From assembly GCF_014250515.1 (NCBI RefSeq), contig NZ_CP060202.1:1-64000 (forward strand): 64,000 nt of DNA, in the 5' to 3' direction. The position numbers and the translations under genes are program-made. The notes beneath the pieces are model-generated. The model was not told the DNA's origin. It made no database searches and saw only the letters and a program-made list of their open reading frames with translations. The stretch comes from Hymenobacter sediminicola (GTDB lineage: Bacteria; Bacteroidota; Bacteroidia; Cytophagales; Hymenobacteraceae). This document shows positions 17,564 to 25,852 of the stretch, piece after piece. Within the stretch, counting starts at the first letter, position 1, and the number at the start of each line of letters is the position of its first letter.

Positions 17564-18334
17564 CTATTTACCGCTTAGCGCTTCGGCGCGGGCTTTGTAT
17601 TGGCGGGCTTCGTTCACCTCGAATGAGGCGGGATACTCCGTTACAATCCGGTCGTAGGCTTTCAGGGCACCTGTGTAGTCTTTAGCCAGTTCCAGGGCCG
17701 TAGCTTCCTTCAAGAGGTAGCCAGGCGTAAACTGCTCATTGGCGTTGTGGTTGGCGGCTTTATTGTAAAACTCTGCTGCCTCCTTGTATTTGTTTTGCTC
17801 CAGATTAGCGTCGCCAAGTAATGCATAGGCGCGGGCCTGCACCAGCAAATCATCAGACGAGAAATCCTCCAGATAGTCGGCGGCAGCTTTGTACTGGCCT
17901 TCTTTCAGCGCAGCTACACCGGCGTAGAAATTGGCCAAGTTGCCTGCTTTGGTACCGCTGTATTCGTTTGCTACCGACTCCAGTCCTACATACTGACCGT
18001 CGCCTTTCATGGCTTTCTTCAGCGAGTCAGCCTCCCAGTAGTTCACCGCCTGAAACATGGCAGCTTGTGCCTTGCTATCCTGCGATGAGCGCCACGTATA
18101 GAAGCCAAAGGCCCCTACTATTGCCAGCACCACTACGGCCAGCAAGCCCAACAGCACATTTTTATTGCGCCGCAGGAAATCCTCCGACTCAACCAGCCGA
18201 GTAGCCAAGGCGTCTGGATCTTCCAGCAGCGGATGCTCTGTGGAGAAGGTAGCAGGAGCAAGCGGGTCGGCCGAGACAGGTTGTTGCGGCTGACGTGCTC
18301 CGGGCGTTTTGCCCGTGTATGGAATCTTTGACAT
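17564..18334 (-). CDS. TPR-containing membrane-anchored protein (YfgM-like)
   Basis: A 256-residue protein with a Pro/Ala-rich cytoplasmic N-terminus (~1-55), one transmembrane helix (about 58-80, 'NVLLGLLAVVVLAIVGAFGF') and a periplasmic helical region with TPR motifs such as 'ARAYALLGDANLEQNKYKEA'. The layout matches YfgM-type ancillary SecYEG/PpiD partners, and a PpiD-like protein is encoded 8 kb away; a link is only suggested. It is 50 bp downstream of pdhA on the same strand and ends in a strong terminator, so it may be cotranscribed with pdhA. Confidence 0.85.
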   Translation of the reverse strand: MSKIPYTGKTPGARQPQQPVSADPLAPATFSTEHPLLEDPDALATRLVESEDFLRRNKNVLLGLLAVVVLAIVGAFGFYTWRSSQDSKAQAAMFQAVNYWEADSLKKAMKGDGQYVGLESVANEYSGTKAGNLANFYAGVAALKEGQYKAAADYLEDFSSDDLLVQARAYALLGDANLEQNKYKEAAEFYNKAANHNANEQFTPGYLLKEATALELAKDYTGALKAYDRIVTEYPASFEVNEARQYKARAEALSGK

Positions 18335-18384
18335 GAGTGGTTTCTGGTAACAGCGGCCAGAGCCGGGGTAAAGCCCGCTTCGTG

Positions 18385-19572
18385 TTAGTCGCGGATGTAA
18401 GGATAATCCTGCTGCACGTACACGTCCTTGAACAGTTCGTCGGCGGTTGGATAAGGCGAGGTTTCCGCAAAATCTACCGACTCCAGTACCTGCGCTTTGA
18501 TTTTTTCATCAATAGCAGTCAGTGCTTCTTCCGTGGCCATGTTGTTGGTCAGGATGGTGTGGCGCACTGCTTCGATGGCGTCGCGGGAGCGGTAATCCTC
18601 CAGCTCTTCCTTGGTGCGGTATTTAGCCGGGTCACTCATGGAGTGGCCTTTGTAGCGGTACGTTTTGAACTCCAGGAACGTCGGGCCTTCACCAGCACGG
18701 GCACGCTCAGCGGCTCGTGCTACAGCATCGTGCACGTCTTCTACATTCATGGCATTCACTGGCTCCGACGGCATGTCGTAGCCGCGGCCGATGTGGTAGA
18801 GCTCCGTTACGTTGGAAGTGCGCTGCACCGAAGTGCCCATGGCGTAGCCGTTGTTTTCTACCACAAAGATGACAGGCAGCTTCCACAGCATGGCCATGTT
18901 GAAAGCCTCGTGCAGAGCACCTTGGCGCACTGCGCCGTCGCCCATGTAGCAGATGCAGAGGTTGCCCGTCTTGTTGTACTTCTCGGCGAAAGCAATGCCG
19001 GCTCCCATCGGAACCTGTGCCCCTACGATACCGTGGCCACCAACGAAGTTCACCTCCTTATCGAAGATGTGCATCGAGCCGCCTTTGCCTTTCGAGCAGC
19101 CAGTAGCTTTTGCATATAGCTCGGCCATGATGGCGTTTGGCGAAGTGCCCAGTGCCAGCGGGTGCGCATGGTCACGGTAAGCCGTAATCCACTTGTCGCC
19201 CTTGCGCAAAGCTGATACTGCCCCGGCTGCACAGGCCTCTTGACCAATGTAGAGGTGGCAGAAGCCTTTTATCTTTTGCTGGCCATACAGCTGGCCGGCC
19301 TTCTCCTCAAACTTGCGCATGAGCTGCATTTGCTCATACCAGGTGAGGTAGGTTTCTTTCGAGAATTTGGGTTTAGCGGGTGAAGTAGCCTTGGCTTCCT
19401 TCACGTCGCCTTTTTTTGCTGACTTGCCTTTGCTCACAGCAGGCGGCATCACCGGGTCAGGCTGTTCTACCGTATTGGTAACAGCATTGCTCTTGGCAAC
19501 GGCTTTCTGGGCCGGCGTTTTCTTCGCCGAATTGGAAGCCTTCGGGGCAGCCTTTACTTTCGTCTCCGCCAT
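18385..19572 (-). CDS. pdhA: Pyruvate dehydrogenase E1 component, alpha subunit
   Basis: This is the thiamine-diphosphate-binding alpha subunit of the heterotetrameric E1 that decarboxylates pyruvate for acetyl-CoA synthesis. The 395-residue product has the E1 alpha N-terminus at ~71, 'HLYIGQEACAAG' near 107, 'GSMHIFD' near 165 and the ThDP/Mg motif from 'GDGAVRQGA' at 211 to 'VENN' at ~238-241. A phosphorylation-loop-like 'YRYKGHSMSDPAKYR' is also present. About 68 N-terminal residues are a Lys/Ala/Pro-rich disordered extension absent from many family members. The beta subunit is not in the window. Confidence 0.95.
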   Translation of the reverse strand: MAETKVKAAPKASNSAKKTPAQKAVAKSNAVTNTVEQPDPVMPPAVSKGKSAKKGDVKEAKATSPAKPKFSKETYLTWYEQMQLMRKFEEKAGQLYGQQKIKGFCHLYIGQEACAAGAVSALRKGDKWITAYRDHAHPLALGTSPNAIMAELYAKATGCSKGKGGSMHIFDKEVNFVGGHGIVGAQVPMGAGIAFAEKYNKTGNLCICYMGDGAVRQGALHEAFNMAMLWKLPVIFVVENNGYAMGTSVQRTSNVTELYHIGRGYDMPSEPVNAMNVEDVHDAVARAAERARAGEGPTFLEFKTYRYKGHSMSDPAKYRTKEELEDYRSRDAIEAVRHTILTNNMATEEALTAIDEKIKAQVLESVDFAETSPYPTADELFKDVYVQQDYPYIRD

Positions 19573-19641
19573 CTTGCTTTCGGTTGTTCGCGTTTGGGAT
19601 GCGAAAGTACGTAAAAGGATTGCAATTCCGAACCCCTACGC

Positions 19642-20769
19642 ATGATACTCGAAAGCCTGCACCTACTGTTTTTCAAAAATTACGACGAGGCGAATCTGCG
19701 CTTTTCTCCGCGCATCAATTGCTTTGTTGGGGACAACGGCAGCGGCAAAACCAATTTACTGGATGCTATTCATTACCTCTCTCTTACCAAGAGTGCCTTC
19801 ACTTCCTTGGATGCGCAAAGCATTAAGCAGGGGGAAGAGTTCTTTGTGGTCAAGGGCCGTTTCCAGCAGGGCGACACAGTGGTTTCGGCAACAGTTGGCA
19901 GCGAGGCCATCCAGGTAAGTCTGCGTGTTGGGCAGAAGAAAGCCGTCACTCACGACAAGCAACCCTACGAGCGGATATCTGACCACATTGGCCGTTACCC
20001 TGCTGTTCTTATCTCCCCTTATGACACAGACCTTATCCGGCAGGGTAGCGAAGAGCGGCGCAAGTACTTCGACAGCCTTATTTCTCAGCTGGACCACGAG
20101 TACCTGGAACTGCTGATTTCCTATAACCACATCTTACGTCAGCGCAACTCGTTGCTTAAGCTGGCCGCCGAGCGCCAAGGCGGTTACGACCGTGATTATT
20201 TGCTTGTACTTGATGAGCAGTTGGTGCCGGCTGGCCTGAAGATCGTGGATGCTCGTCAGCAGTTTCTAGTGGAGTTCACACCCATTTTCCAGCGCCACTA
20301 TCAGCAGCTTGCTGATAGCCGCGAGGTAGTGACGCTTTCTTATAAGAGTCAGTTGCCCGAAGCTGACTTTGCGAAACTGCTGAGAATACAGGAGCGCAAG
20401 GACCTTGCTCTTCAACGAACAACAGTTGGACCTCATAAGGATGACTTCGTTTTCCTGATGGATGAGCTGGCAGTTAAAAGTTACGGCTCGCAGGGGCAGC
20501 AGAAGTCCTATGTTATTGCGCTAAAGCTCGCGCAGTTTGAAATCCTTTCCCTGCGTCAACAACAAAAGCCCCTACTCCTACTCGACGACATATTTGACCG
20601 GCTGGATGAAAAGCGTATCACCCGTCTTCTACAGTTGGTAGCCGACCACACCTTTGGGCAAGTATTCCTGACCGATACCCACCTGGACCGTACCGACCTT
20701 GCGCTTGCTACTATCACGGACCAAATCAGTCGGTTTCAGGTTGAGAATGGTAGTGTTAGGCCCCTCTGA
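19642..20769 (+). CDS. recF: DNA replication/repair protein RecF
   Basis: RecF is an SMC-like ATPase that directs RecOR-mediated loading of RecA at gapped DNA. The 375-residue product has Walker A 'GDNGSGKTN' at 30-38, the Q-loop region, the ABC signature zone 'GSQGQQKSYVIALKLAQ' near 290, and Walker B 'LLLLDDIFDRLDEKR' near 315, with no long coiled coil, as in RecF. It is divergent from pdhA (69 bp apart) and leads to the DUF721 gene 73 bp downstream, an association common in Bacteroidota. Confidence 0.96.
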   Translation: MILESLHLLFFKNYDEANLRFSPRINCFVGDNGSGKTNLLDAIHYLSLTKSAFTSLDAQSIKQGEEFFVVKGRFQQGDTVVSATVGSEAIQVSLRVGQKKAVTHDKQPYERISDHIGRYPAVLISPYDTDLIRQGSEERRKYFDSLISQLDHEYLELLISYNHILRQRNSLLKLAAERQGGYDRDYLLVLDEQLVPAGLKIVDARQQFLVEFTPIFQRHYQQLADSREVVTLSYKSQLPEADFAKLLRIQERKDLALQRTTVGPHKDDFVFLMDELAVKSYGSQGQQKSYVIALKLAQFEILSLRQQQKPLLLLDDIFDRLDEKRITRLLQLVADHTFGQVFLTDTHLDRTDLALATITDQISRFQVENGSVRPL

Positions 20770-20775
20770 TTGGAG

Positions 20776-20783
20776 TACCTTTG
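20776..20783 (+). promoter_or_regulatory. Bacteroidota -7 box (TACCTTTG) for the DUF721 gene
   Basis: A perfect TAnnTTTG lies 7 bp after the recF stop and 60 bp before the GTG start of the DUF721 gene. A TTG at the usual -33 distance is not evident. Confidence 0.5.
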
Positions 20784-20842
20784 CGTGTCCTTTTTAAGTT
20801 AATTAGGCCTTGTTCCCTCGCGCGTTATTATAATCTCACTTC

Positions 20843-21160
20843 GTGAAAAAAGCAAGCTCGCCTGAGAATTCCCGTCAAGCGGATATTGTGCCTCTCAAAG
20901 ACAGCATCAAAGCCCTGCTAAAAGTATATCGTCTGCAGGGCAAGCTCAACGAGGTAACAGTAGTGGCCAACTGGGAAAAGGTGATGGGCAAGGCGGTTGC
21001 GCTTAAGACGAAGGAGATATATGTCAGCAATGGAAAGCTGTTCGTGCGGCTCACTTCTGCCCCACTCAAGCACGAGCTGGTCATGGCAAAGACCAGGGTT
21101 TTGGAGCTCATCAATGCTGCCGTAGGTGAAACGGTAGTCAAGGAAGTAGTATTCCTATGA
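20843..21160 (+). CDS. DUF721 (DciA-like) protein
   Basis: The 105-residue protein is a DUF721 domain, the family that contains DciA, the ancestral bacterial loader of the replicative helicase DnaB. Visible features are 'DSIKALLKVYRLQGKLNEV', the conserved Trp/Gly of 'ANWEKVMGKAVA' (residues ~43-54), and the 'LFVRLTSAPLKHEL' strand-helix region. The start is GTG. It follows recF on the same strand. Helicase-loading activity is a family inference, not shown here, but the position beside recF and near a likely origin fits a replication role. Confidence 0.85.
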   Translation: MKKASSPENSRQADIVPLKDSIKALLKVYRLQGKLNEVTVVANWEKVMGKAVALKTKEIYVSNGKLFVRLTSAPLKHELVMAKTRVLELINAAVGETVVKEVVFL

Positions 21161-21380
21161 CGTCAATCTTGGCATTAACACGTGCCATCAATGTGGCGTA
21201 TTGACTACCCAATTAGCCATACCGTCATATACGGCGGCGGCCTTGTGTCTGCTCTGCCTCGGAACACACATCACATTCAATTGACCAGTTCTTTCGCTAC
21301 CTACCACGGGAGGGGCTTTTGAATATCTATGACCTACTTTAAGGCTGCGCAGGCAATACAGCCTATTGCATACTCAGCCT

Positions 21381-21962
21381 ATGCCTATTACCTCTTCATC
21401 TCCTCTACCACCGCTGCCTGACTTCAGGCCGGTTTCTTATTCGCGCCTTACCCTGACGGAACTCATGATTCCGTCGTATGCCAACTTTGGCGGTAAGATC
21501 CACGGAGGCATTCTTCTTTCCCTTATGGATAAGGTTGCATATGCGGCCGCATCCAAGCATGCCGGCACCTACTGCGTTACGGTGAGTGTAGATGGGGTAA
21601 ACTTTCTGCAGCCAGTGGAAGTGGGCGAGTTAGTGTCGCTTTTAGCCTCCGTAAATTATGTGGGGCGCACTTCGCTGCTTGTGGGCATTAAGGTGGTTGC
21701 TGAAGATGTACGAACTGGCTTAGTCAAGCATACCAATACCTCTTATTTCACTATGGTTGCCAAGGACGACGTAGGCAAGCCAACAACCGTTCCTGGCCTC
21801 TCCTTAGAAAGGCCAGAGGACACCCGGCGCTTCCTTGAAGCAATTAAGAGACGTGAGTTCAACGCGCAGTTCAACCGTGAATTCAACAACGCAAGAACCG
21901 ACCTTGCTATTGAGGACTCGCTTCATTTATTAGAAGCAGAACGATGTCGGATCAGCTATTGA
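21381..21962 (+). CDS. Hotdog-fold acyl-CoA thioesterase
   Basis: A 193-residue single hotdog-domain protein of the YciA/ACOT type, which hydrolyses acyl-CoA to free acid and CoA. The helix motif 'GGKIHGGILLSLMDKVAYAA' with its Asn/Asp-position residues, the following 'GVNFLQPVEVGELV' and 'YVGRTSLLVGIKVVAED', are characteristic. The last ~55 residues are a charged helical tail beyond the fold. I prefer the ATG at 21381 to a TTG five codons upstream. A strong terminator follows 48 bp after the stop. Confidence 0.88.
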   Translation: MPITSSSPLPPLPDFRPVSYSRLTLTELMIPSYANFGGKIHGGILLSLMDKVAYAAASKHAGTYCVTVSVDGVNFLQPVEVGELVSLLASVNYVGRTSLLVGIKVVAEDVRTGLVKHTNTSYFTMVAKDDVGKPTTVPGLSLERPEDTRRFLEAIKRREFNAQFNREFNNARTDLAIEDSLHLLEAERCRISY

Positions 21963-22009
21963 TTTGCCGCTGTTAGGCAGAAGCAATAACTGCCATTCCC
22001 TCTAATTCG

Positions 22010-22055
22010 AATCGGCCATGCTAAGAGAAATTCGCTCTTGCTATGGCCGATTTTG
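22010..22055 (+). terminator. Terminator after the thioesterase gene
   Basis: The arms AATCGGCCATG and CTATGGCCGATT pair, with an inner AAGAG/CTCTT helix, and a T run follows. Confidence 0.85.
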
Positions 22056-22256
22056 TATTACATATCCTCTCCAATTTGCTCGTGCTACTACTGATTTACT
22101 ATGCCTAATTTCTGAGCCGAACTAATCTAAACAGAAGCAATAAAAGTGTATCCCTTCTTCTGTTCACTTACTCTTGCCTGTATTCCTTGCAGGCTGGTCA
22201 TAGCCCCTAGCACGCCTGCCTGATTCGGACGTCTGCTACTGAACAGCAGACAATAA

Positions 22257-22272
22257 TGTTTCACGTGGAACA
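22257..22272. promoter_or_regulatory. parS-like centromere site
   Basis: TGTTTCACGTGGAACA differs at one position from the classic ParB target TGTTTCACGTGAAACA and at one from the fully palindromic form TGTTCCACGTGGAACA. It lies in non-coding DNA between convergent genes, next to the helix-turn-helix gene and 26 kb from the predicted oriC. Chromosomal parS sites usually sit within the origin-proximal region, so the location agrees. No parA/parB genes are in the window. ParB loading here would organise and segregate the origin domain; this is inference from the sequence match. Confidence 0.75.
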
Positions 22273-22278
22273 ATTCTG

Positions 22279-22665
22279 TTAACGCGGACCATACACTTTC
22301 AACAGCAGTTCATTGTAGGCTTCCAACAGCGCAATATACTTCGATTGCAGAGCCATAAGCTGCTTTGAGCTATCAGGCTCAGGCTGTTGTAACACTGAGG
22401 CGCGTTGTGTTACAGTTTGTAAAGGTGTAACAACAGAGGCCTGTGTTACAAATGGCAAACTACCTTGTTGTAACTGTGTAAAATCATTTGAGAAATCATG
22501 TCCGATGATGTCGCCAACTCTTTTTACAAATGCGTAATCAAGTGTATCCTCTTTGAATTTACGGTATATAGTAGGGCGTGTAATACCAAGACTATCCACA
22601 ATACGTGTGATAGATATTCCGCTGCTTTTAATGGCTTCTTGCAGTATTTCGCCTTGGTGTGGCAT
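22279..22665 (-). CDS. Small helix-turn-helix DNA-binding protein
   Basis: The 128-residue protein has an N-terminal XRE-like helix-turn-helix (residues ~5-50; 'ISITRIVDSLGITRPTIYRKF' spans the two DNA-contacting helices). A Gln/Thr/Val-rich linker follows, then a C-terminal leucine-heptad helix (~100-125) likely to dimerise. Unusually, its own coding sequence carries five exact TGTAAC/GTTACA hexamers and its upstream region five more, so autoregulation by multiple operators is plausible. Base composition is more A+T-rich than its neighbours. No specific family is recognised beyond HTH; phage-repressor-like origin is possible. Confidence 0.75.
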   Translation of the reverse strand: MPHQGEILQEAIKSSGISITRIVDSLGITRPTIYRKFKEDTLDYAFVKRVGDIIGHDFSNDFTQLQQGSLPFVTQASVVTPLQTVTQRASVLQQPEPDSSKQLMALQSKYIALLEAYNELLLKVYGPR

Positions 22666-22990
22666 ATCAGAACGGGAATAGAACAGAGGTGTAAATATGA
22701 CAAATATGTTTCAAAGAACAAGATTACATTATTGAACTTTATGTACGAATAAACCGGTGTAACATTACAAGAGAAAATACACGTTACACTTGTTACAGAT
22801 ACAAATTATACGTTACACTATACAATAAGAAGTAACACAGATAACATATCAATGCAACAGAATTCTGCATAAACAGCGTTTTGAGCTATTGAGCACACTT
22901 TTATCCTGTAATACCCATTGTACACATCTATTCTACCCCGTTTCTTAACTCAGGACTGGGAGCTTTGCTATAACAGTAAGGGTTGTTACA
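22388..22990. repeat. Array of ten TGTAAC/GTTACA hexamers
   Basis: Exact copies start at 22388, 22409, 22426, 22445, 22469, 22758, 22783, 22792, 22812 and 22985, in both orientations. The extended form is often GTGTAAC or TTGTAACA. Five lie in the 3' half of the helix-turn-helix gene and five in the gene-free DNA upstream of it. Several imperfect copies (TGTAAA, AGTAAC, ATTACA) are interspersed. A protein-binding array is the simplest reading. Confidence 0.65.
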
Positions 22991-23016
22991 ACTTGTAGAC
23001 CCTTTCCGTCTAGAGG
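22666..23016. other. A+T-rich gene-free region upstream of the HTH gene
   Basis: These 351 bp contain no convincing gene. They carry five exact TGTAAC/GTTACA sites and are noticeably A+T-rich around 22680-22870. The promoter of the helix-turn-helix gene must lie here, and the phosphodiesterase gene ends at the right edge. Confidence 0.55.
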
Positions 23017-23865
23017 CTAACGGGCAAGCAATGCCAGCAAACGGTCAGGATAGTCAGTAGTGATACCCGCTATTCCAAGCGCACATATGCTGCGCATATC
23101 ATCTAGGTTATTGACAGTCCAAGGCACTACCTGTATGCCTTGGTGGTTCGTTTCCGCCAGGAGTTCAGAAGTCACTAAATCGTAGCGTGGTCCATATACC
23201 TCGGGGACAAAACCCAAGGCTTGGATATGCTCTTCAAAGGGTAGTGCATCCTCTACAAGTAGGCAACGAGCAAGCGCAGGAAGTTGGCGTCGGCACTCCT
23301 GCAGCACACGCACATCAAAGCAAAGTAGAGAGCTACGGGGCACCAAATCGAGGACGCGAAGCTCAGTTACTACTGCCGCCACGAAGACTGTGGGCGCGGG
23401 ATGAAACCGACCGTCTCCGGCAGGTTCACTCTTCACTTCTATACTAAAGCGAACCGGACTCCGACCTAGTTGCATCGAAAGAGCATCGGCAGCTTCTACT
23501 ACGTCCCGCAGTAGTGGCTTAACCGCTGGTAGAAGTACTTGCTCCGGGAAGCCAGGATGGCGTAGTTGCCCACAGTCGTAGCGCCGGATAGCTTCATAAG
23601 GAAGCTGATAAAGGTTATGCTGCTGCTGTACTGCGGCCGGAATGCGTAATCCCTGCGGGTCAAGACAGATAGCAGCATTCATCCAAGGCTCGTGCGATAC
23701 GACCACTTGCCCATCAGCGGAAAGCACCACATCCAGCTCCAGTACATCAACGCCCAAACGGACAGCATGCAAGAAACCTGGCAGCGTATTCTCAGGATAC
23801 AAGCCCCGGCAACCCCGGTGGCCGTGTACGTCAGGGCGTATAGAAGAGGCAGTTTGTAGAGTCAT
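23017..23865 (-). CDS. Glycerophosphodiester phosphodiesterase
   Basis: GDPD enzymes hydrolyse glycerophosphodiesters to glycerol-3-phosphate and an alcohol. The 282-residue protein shows the catalytic TIM-barrel signature: 'GHRGCRGLYPENTLPGF' at ~15-31, 'LELDVVLSADGQVVVSHEP' at ~41-59 (metal-binding Glu/Asp and catalytic His), 'FSIEVKSE' near 140, and a C-terminal 'VVPWTVNNLDDMRSI' with 'GITTDYPD'. There is no signal peptide, so it is probably cytoplasmic. It is divergent from the DUF2939 gene. Confidence 0.92.
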   Translation of the reverse strand: MTLQTASSIRPDVHGHRGCRGLYPENTLPGFLHAVRLGVDVLELDVVLSADGQVVVSHEPWMNAAICLDPQGLRIPAAVQQQHNLYQLPYEAIRRYDCGQLRHPGFPEQVLLPAVKPLLRDVVEAADALSMQLGRSPVRFSIEVKSEPAGDGRFHPAPTVFVAAVVTELRVLDLVPRSSLLCFDVRVLQECRRQLPALARCLLVEDALPFEEHIQALGFVPEVYGPRYDLVTSELLAETNHQGIQVVPWTVNNLDDMRSICALGIAGITTDYPDRLLALLAR

Positions 23866-24003
23866 AGCTGCTCTACGGTATAGGCCCTGCAGATGGAGAA
23901 ACCCAGCGTGTGTACACGGGGGTACTGCGAGTAAACTATAGGTGGTAAGCCGGAGCCAATCGAGTATTTTCGTCGCAAATTCACTTTTCCATTTCTATCC
24001 ACG

Positions 24004-24627
24004 ATGAAAAGATTGTTGATTCTGCTTGTGCTGGTGGCCGTGGCGGCAGGCGGCTACTTTTACTACCAAAGCCTAAAATCAGGCCCTAAATACTCACTGA
24101 TGCAGGCCGCCAACGCCGTACGAACCCACGACGTGGCTGACTTCGAGCGGTACGTAGATATAAGCAGCGTAACGGGTAGCCTAGTAGATCAGGTCACGAG
24201 CCAAGGCTCCGCATTGGGCTTATTGAATCCGGGCGGGATGATGTTCAAAGGCGCGCTCCGGTTGATGAAGCCCCAGCTCGCCCAAGCAGCCCGCAAAGAG
24301 CTGCAGAACTACATAGAAACCGGCTCAGTAGAAGCGGCAGCGGCGGCCCGGCCCGATAAGCTGGTGAACGTATCGATGCTGGGACTGGCAGGCAAAGTAG
24401 TGAATCCCGATAGCCAGTTTAAGGATATCAAATACGTGAATGAGCAAGGCGAGCAGGCACTGGTTGGCTTGGAATTCACGCAGCCCAAATACGACACCAC
24501 GCTGGTGGTAGAACTGAAGATGCTGAACCGAGGCGACCATTGGCAAGTGACAGAAATCACCAACTCAGGGGAGCTGCTCAAGCACGTAGCACGCCTAGAG
24601 AAAAAGAAGATTTTTGGAGCCAAATAG
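24004..24627 (+). CDS. DUF2939 membrane-anchored protein
   Basis: A 207-residue protein with an N-terminal uncleaved anchor (residues ~3-22, ending 'GGYFYYQSLKSGPKYSL') and a DUF2939 domain, recognisable from 'SLMQAANAVRTHDVADFERYVD'. The function of DUF2939 is unknown; the domain is predicted to sit in the periplasm. The gene stands alone, divergent from the phosphodiesterase gene, and ends in a strong terminator shared with the convergent PLDc_N gene. Confidence 0.82.
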   Translation: MKRLLILLVLVAVAAGGYFYYQSLKSGPKYSLMQAANAVRTHDVADFERYVDISSVTGSLVDQVTSQGSALGLLNPGGMMFKGALRLMKPQLAQAARKELQNYIETGSVEAAAAARPDKLVNVSMLGLAGKVVNPDSQFKDIKYVNEQGEQALVGLEFTQPKYDTTLVVELKMLNRGDHWQVTEITNSGELLKHVARLEKKKIFGAK

Positions 24628-24636
24628 GTAGGCAAG

Positions 24637-24686
24637 GCCCAACAAAAAGCCCCGACACGAATCCGTGTCGGGGCTTTTTGTTGGGC
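24637..24686. terminator. Bidirectional terminator
   Basis: A perfect ~22-bp stem (core AAAAAGCCCCGACACG) with a 4-nt loop has A and T runs on either side. It serves the convergent DUF2939 and PLDc_N genes. Confidence 0.93.
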
Positions 24687-24698
24687 GTGAACTGAATG

Positions 24699-24974
24699 CT
24701 ATCTACGGCCGGAAAACAGGAAGTAGATGATAGAGCCACCAAACGGGAAGAACCAGATGATAAGCCCCCAGATGATCTTCTTGCCAATTGACCAATCCTG
24801 CTTGATAAGGCTCAGGAAAGCCATGACTGCAACAATCAGGTAGATGACCCCGAAGATGGTGATGCTACCATTGCTGCTGCGGCCCGAGCAGCTGCTCAGT
24901 AATACGGAGAACGTCAGGACCAGAGAGAGAAGTCCAACCGGCAGGCGGCTAGCCAGGGAAGTCAGTTTGTTCAT
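24699..24974 (-). CDS. PLDc_N-domain small membrane lipoprotein
   Basis: The 91-residue protein carries a lipoprotein-like signal ending in 'VLLSSC' (residue ~29). Two hydrophobic helices follow (about 38-58 and 68-87), in the pattern of the phospholipase D nuclease N-terminal (PLDc_N) family, which is a membrane-anchor module without a catalytic domain. Stand-alone PLDc_N proteins are frequent in Bacteroidota and have no known activity. It converges on the DUF2939 gene. Confidence 0.72.
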   Translation of the reverse strand: MNKLTSLASRLPVGLLSLVLTFSVLLSSCSGRSSNGSITIFGVIYLIVAVMAFLSLIKQDWSIGKKIIWGLIIWFFPFGGSIIYFLFSGRR

Positions 24975-25065
24975 GGGAGTAGAGAGTATTGGTGTGAACT
25001 ACGTTTACGGTGTACTCTCAGGAATAGATATCTAAATTCAAGTATTTATATCATAATGCATTGAT

Positions 25066-25740
25066 TTACAGTATATTACTCAAATACTGCTGTACCTGAT
25101 GCCAAAAATCAACTGCTGCAGACGGCACTAGTATCAACGAAAGGACTACACCATAGAGCGCACCGTAAAAGTGAGCATCATGGTTAATGTTGTCGGCGCT
25201 ACGGCGGCTCATGTAGTAGGAATAGCCCAAGTACAGAAATCCGAAGATGAAGGGCTGGATAGCAATAGGCAGCGGGAAAATGTAAATCCCTCCCCCACCG
25301 GGTGCCACCGGAAAGAAGAGTACGCTGGCGAATACTACCGACGACACACCGCCCGAAGCACCGAGACTATGGTAGCCAGGATCATGGCGGTGGCGGAAAA
25401 AAGTTGGAACTGATGACAGAATAATACCGCCCAGATAGAGCAGCAAGAAGAAGCCGATACCTGCTACTGTTCCGAAGCCCGCCACGTATTCGCGCAGCAC
25501 GATGGGGCTGAATGAGTAGAAGGCAAACATGTTGAACAACAAATGTGTCAGGTCGGCGTGCAGGAAACCAGACGTCAGGAACCGGTACCACTGCTGCCGT
25601 TTCAGCATCAGGTAAGGACTCATTATCCAACTATCAAGCAAGGCACTGTTTGACCATGCGTACATCGAAATACAGGCCGTGAGGGCTATTAGGATCAGAA
25701 TAGGGTTGAGCAAGGACATAAATGAGAAGCGGAGCTCCAA
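25066..25740 (-). CDS. Rhomboid-family intramembrane serine protease
   Basis: Rhomboids cleave substrates inside the membrane with a Ser-His dyad. The 224-residue protein has six hydrophobic segments, the conserved 'HLLFNMFAFYSF' of TM2, the catalytic Ser in 'LGASGGVSSVVF' near residue 130, and the catalytic His in 'NHDAHFYGALYG' near 190. It is therefore probably active. The substrate is unknown. An alternative ATG seven codons downstream would remove the short N-terminal extension. Confidence 0.93.
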   Translation of the reverse strand: MELRFSFMSLLNPILILIALTACISMYAWSNSALLDSWIMSPYLMLKRQQWYRFLTSGFLHADLTHLLFNMFAFYSFSPIVLREYVAGFGTVAGIGFFLLLYLGGIILSSVPTFFRHRHDPGYHSLGASGGVSSVVFASVLFFPVAPGGGGIYIFPLPIAIQPFIFGFLYLGYSYYMSRRSADNINHDAHFYGALYGVVLSLILVPSAAVDFWHQVQQYLSNIL

Positions 25741-25852
25741 AAAGGTGTTTATAGGGCCTTCACACGCCTCGTGCCCAATGAAACGCCCAAAGACACTTCC
25801 GGCACTATCTGCGGGGCGTAGAGAGCCTAAAATTGAATAGTGGAGGGCTGGC

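Larger units (their letters stand above)
21963..22278. other. Intergenic region with terminator and parS-like site
   Basis: This 316-bp gene-free stretch between convergent genes contains the thioesterase terminator (22010-22055) and, at its right end, the parS-like palindrome at 22257. The remaining ~200 bp are A+T-richer than the surrounding genes and show no ORF. Confidence 0.6.
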
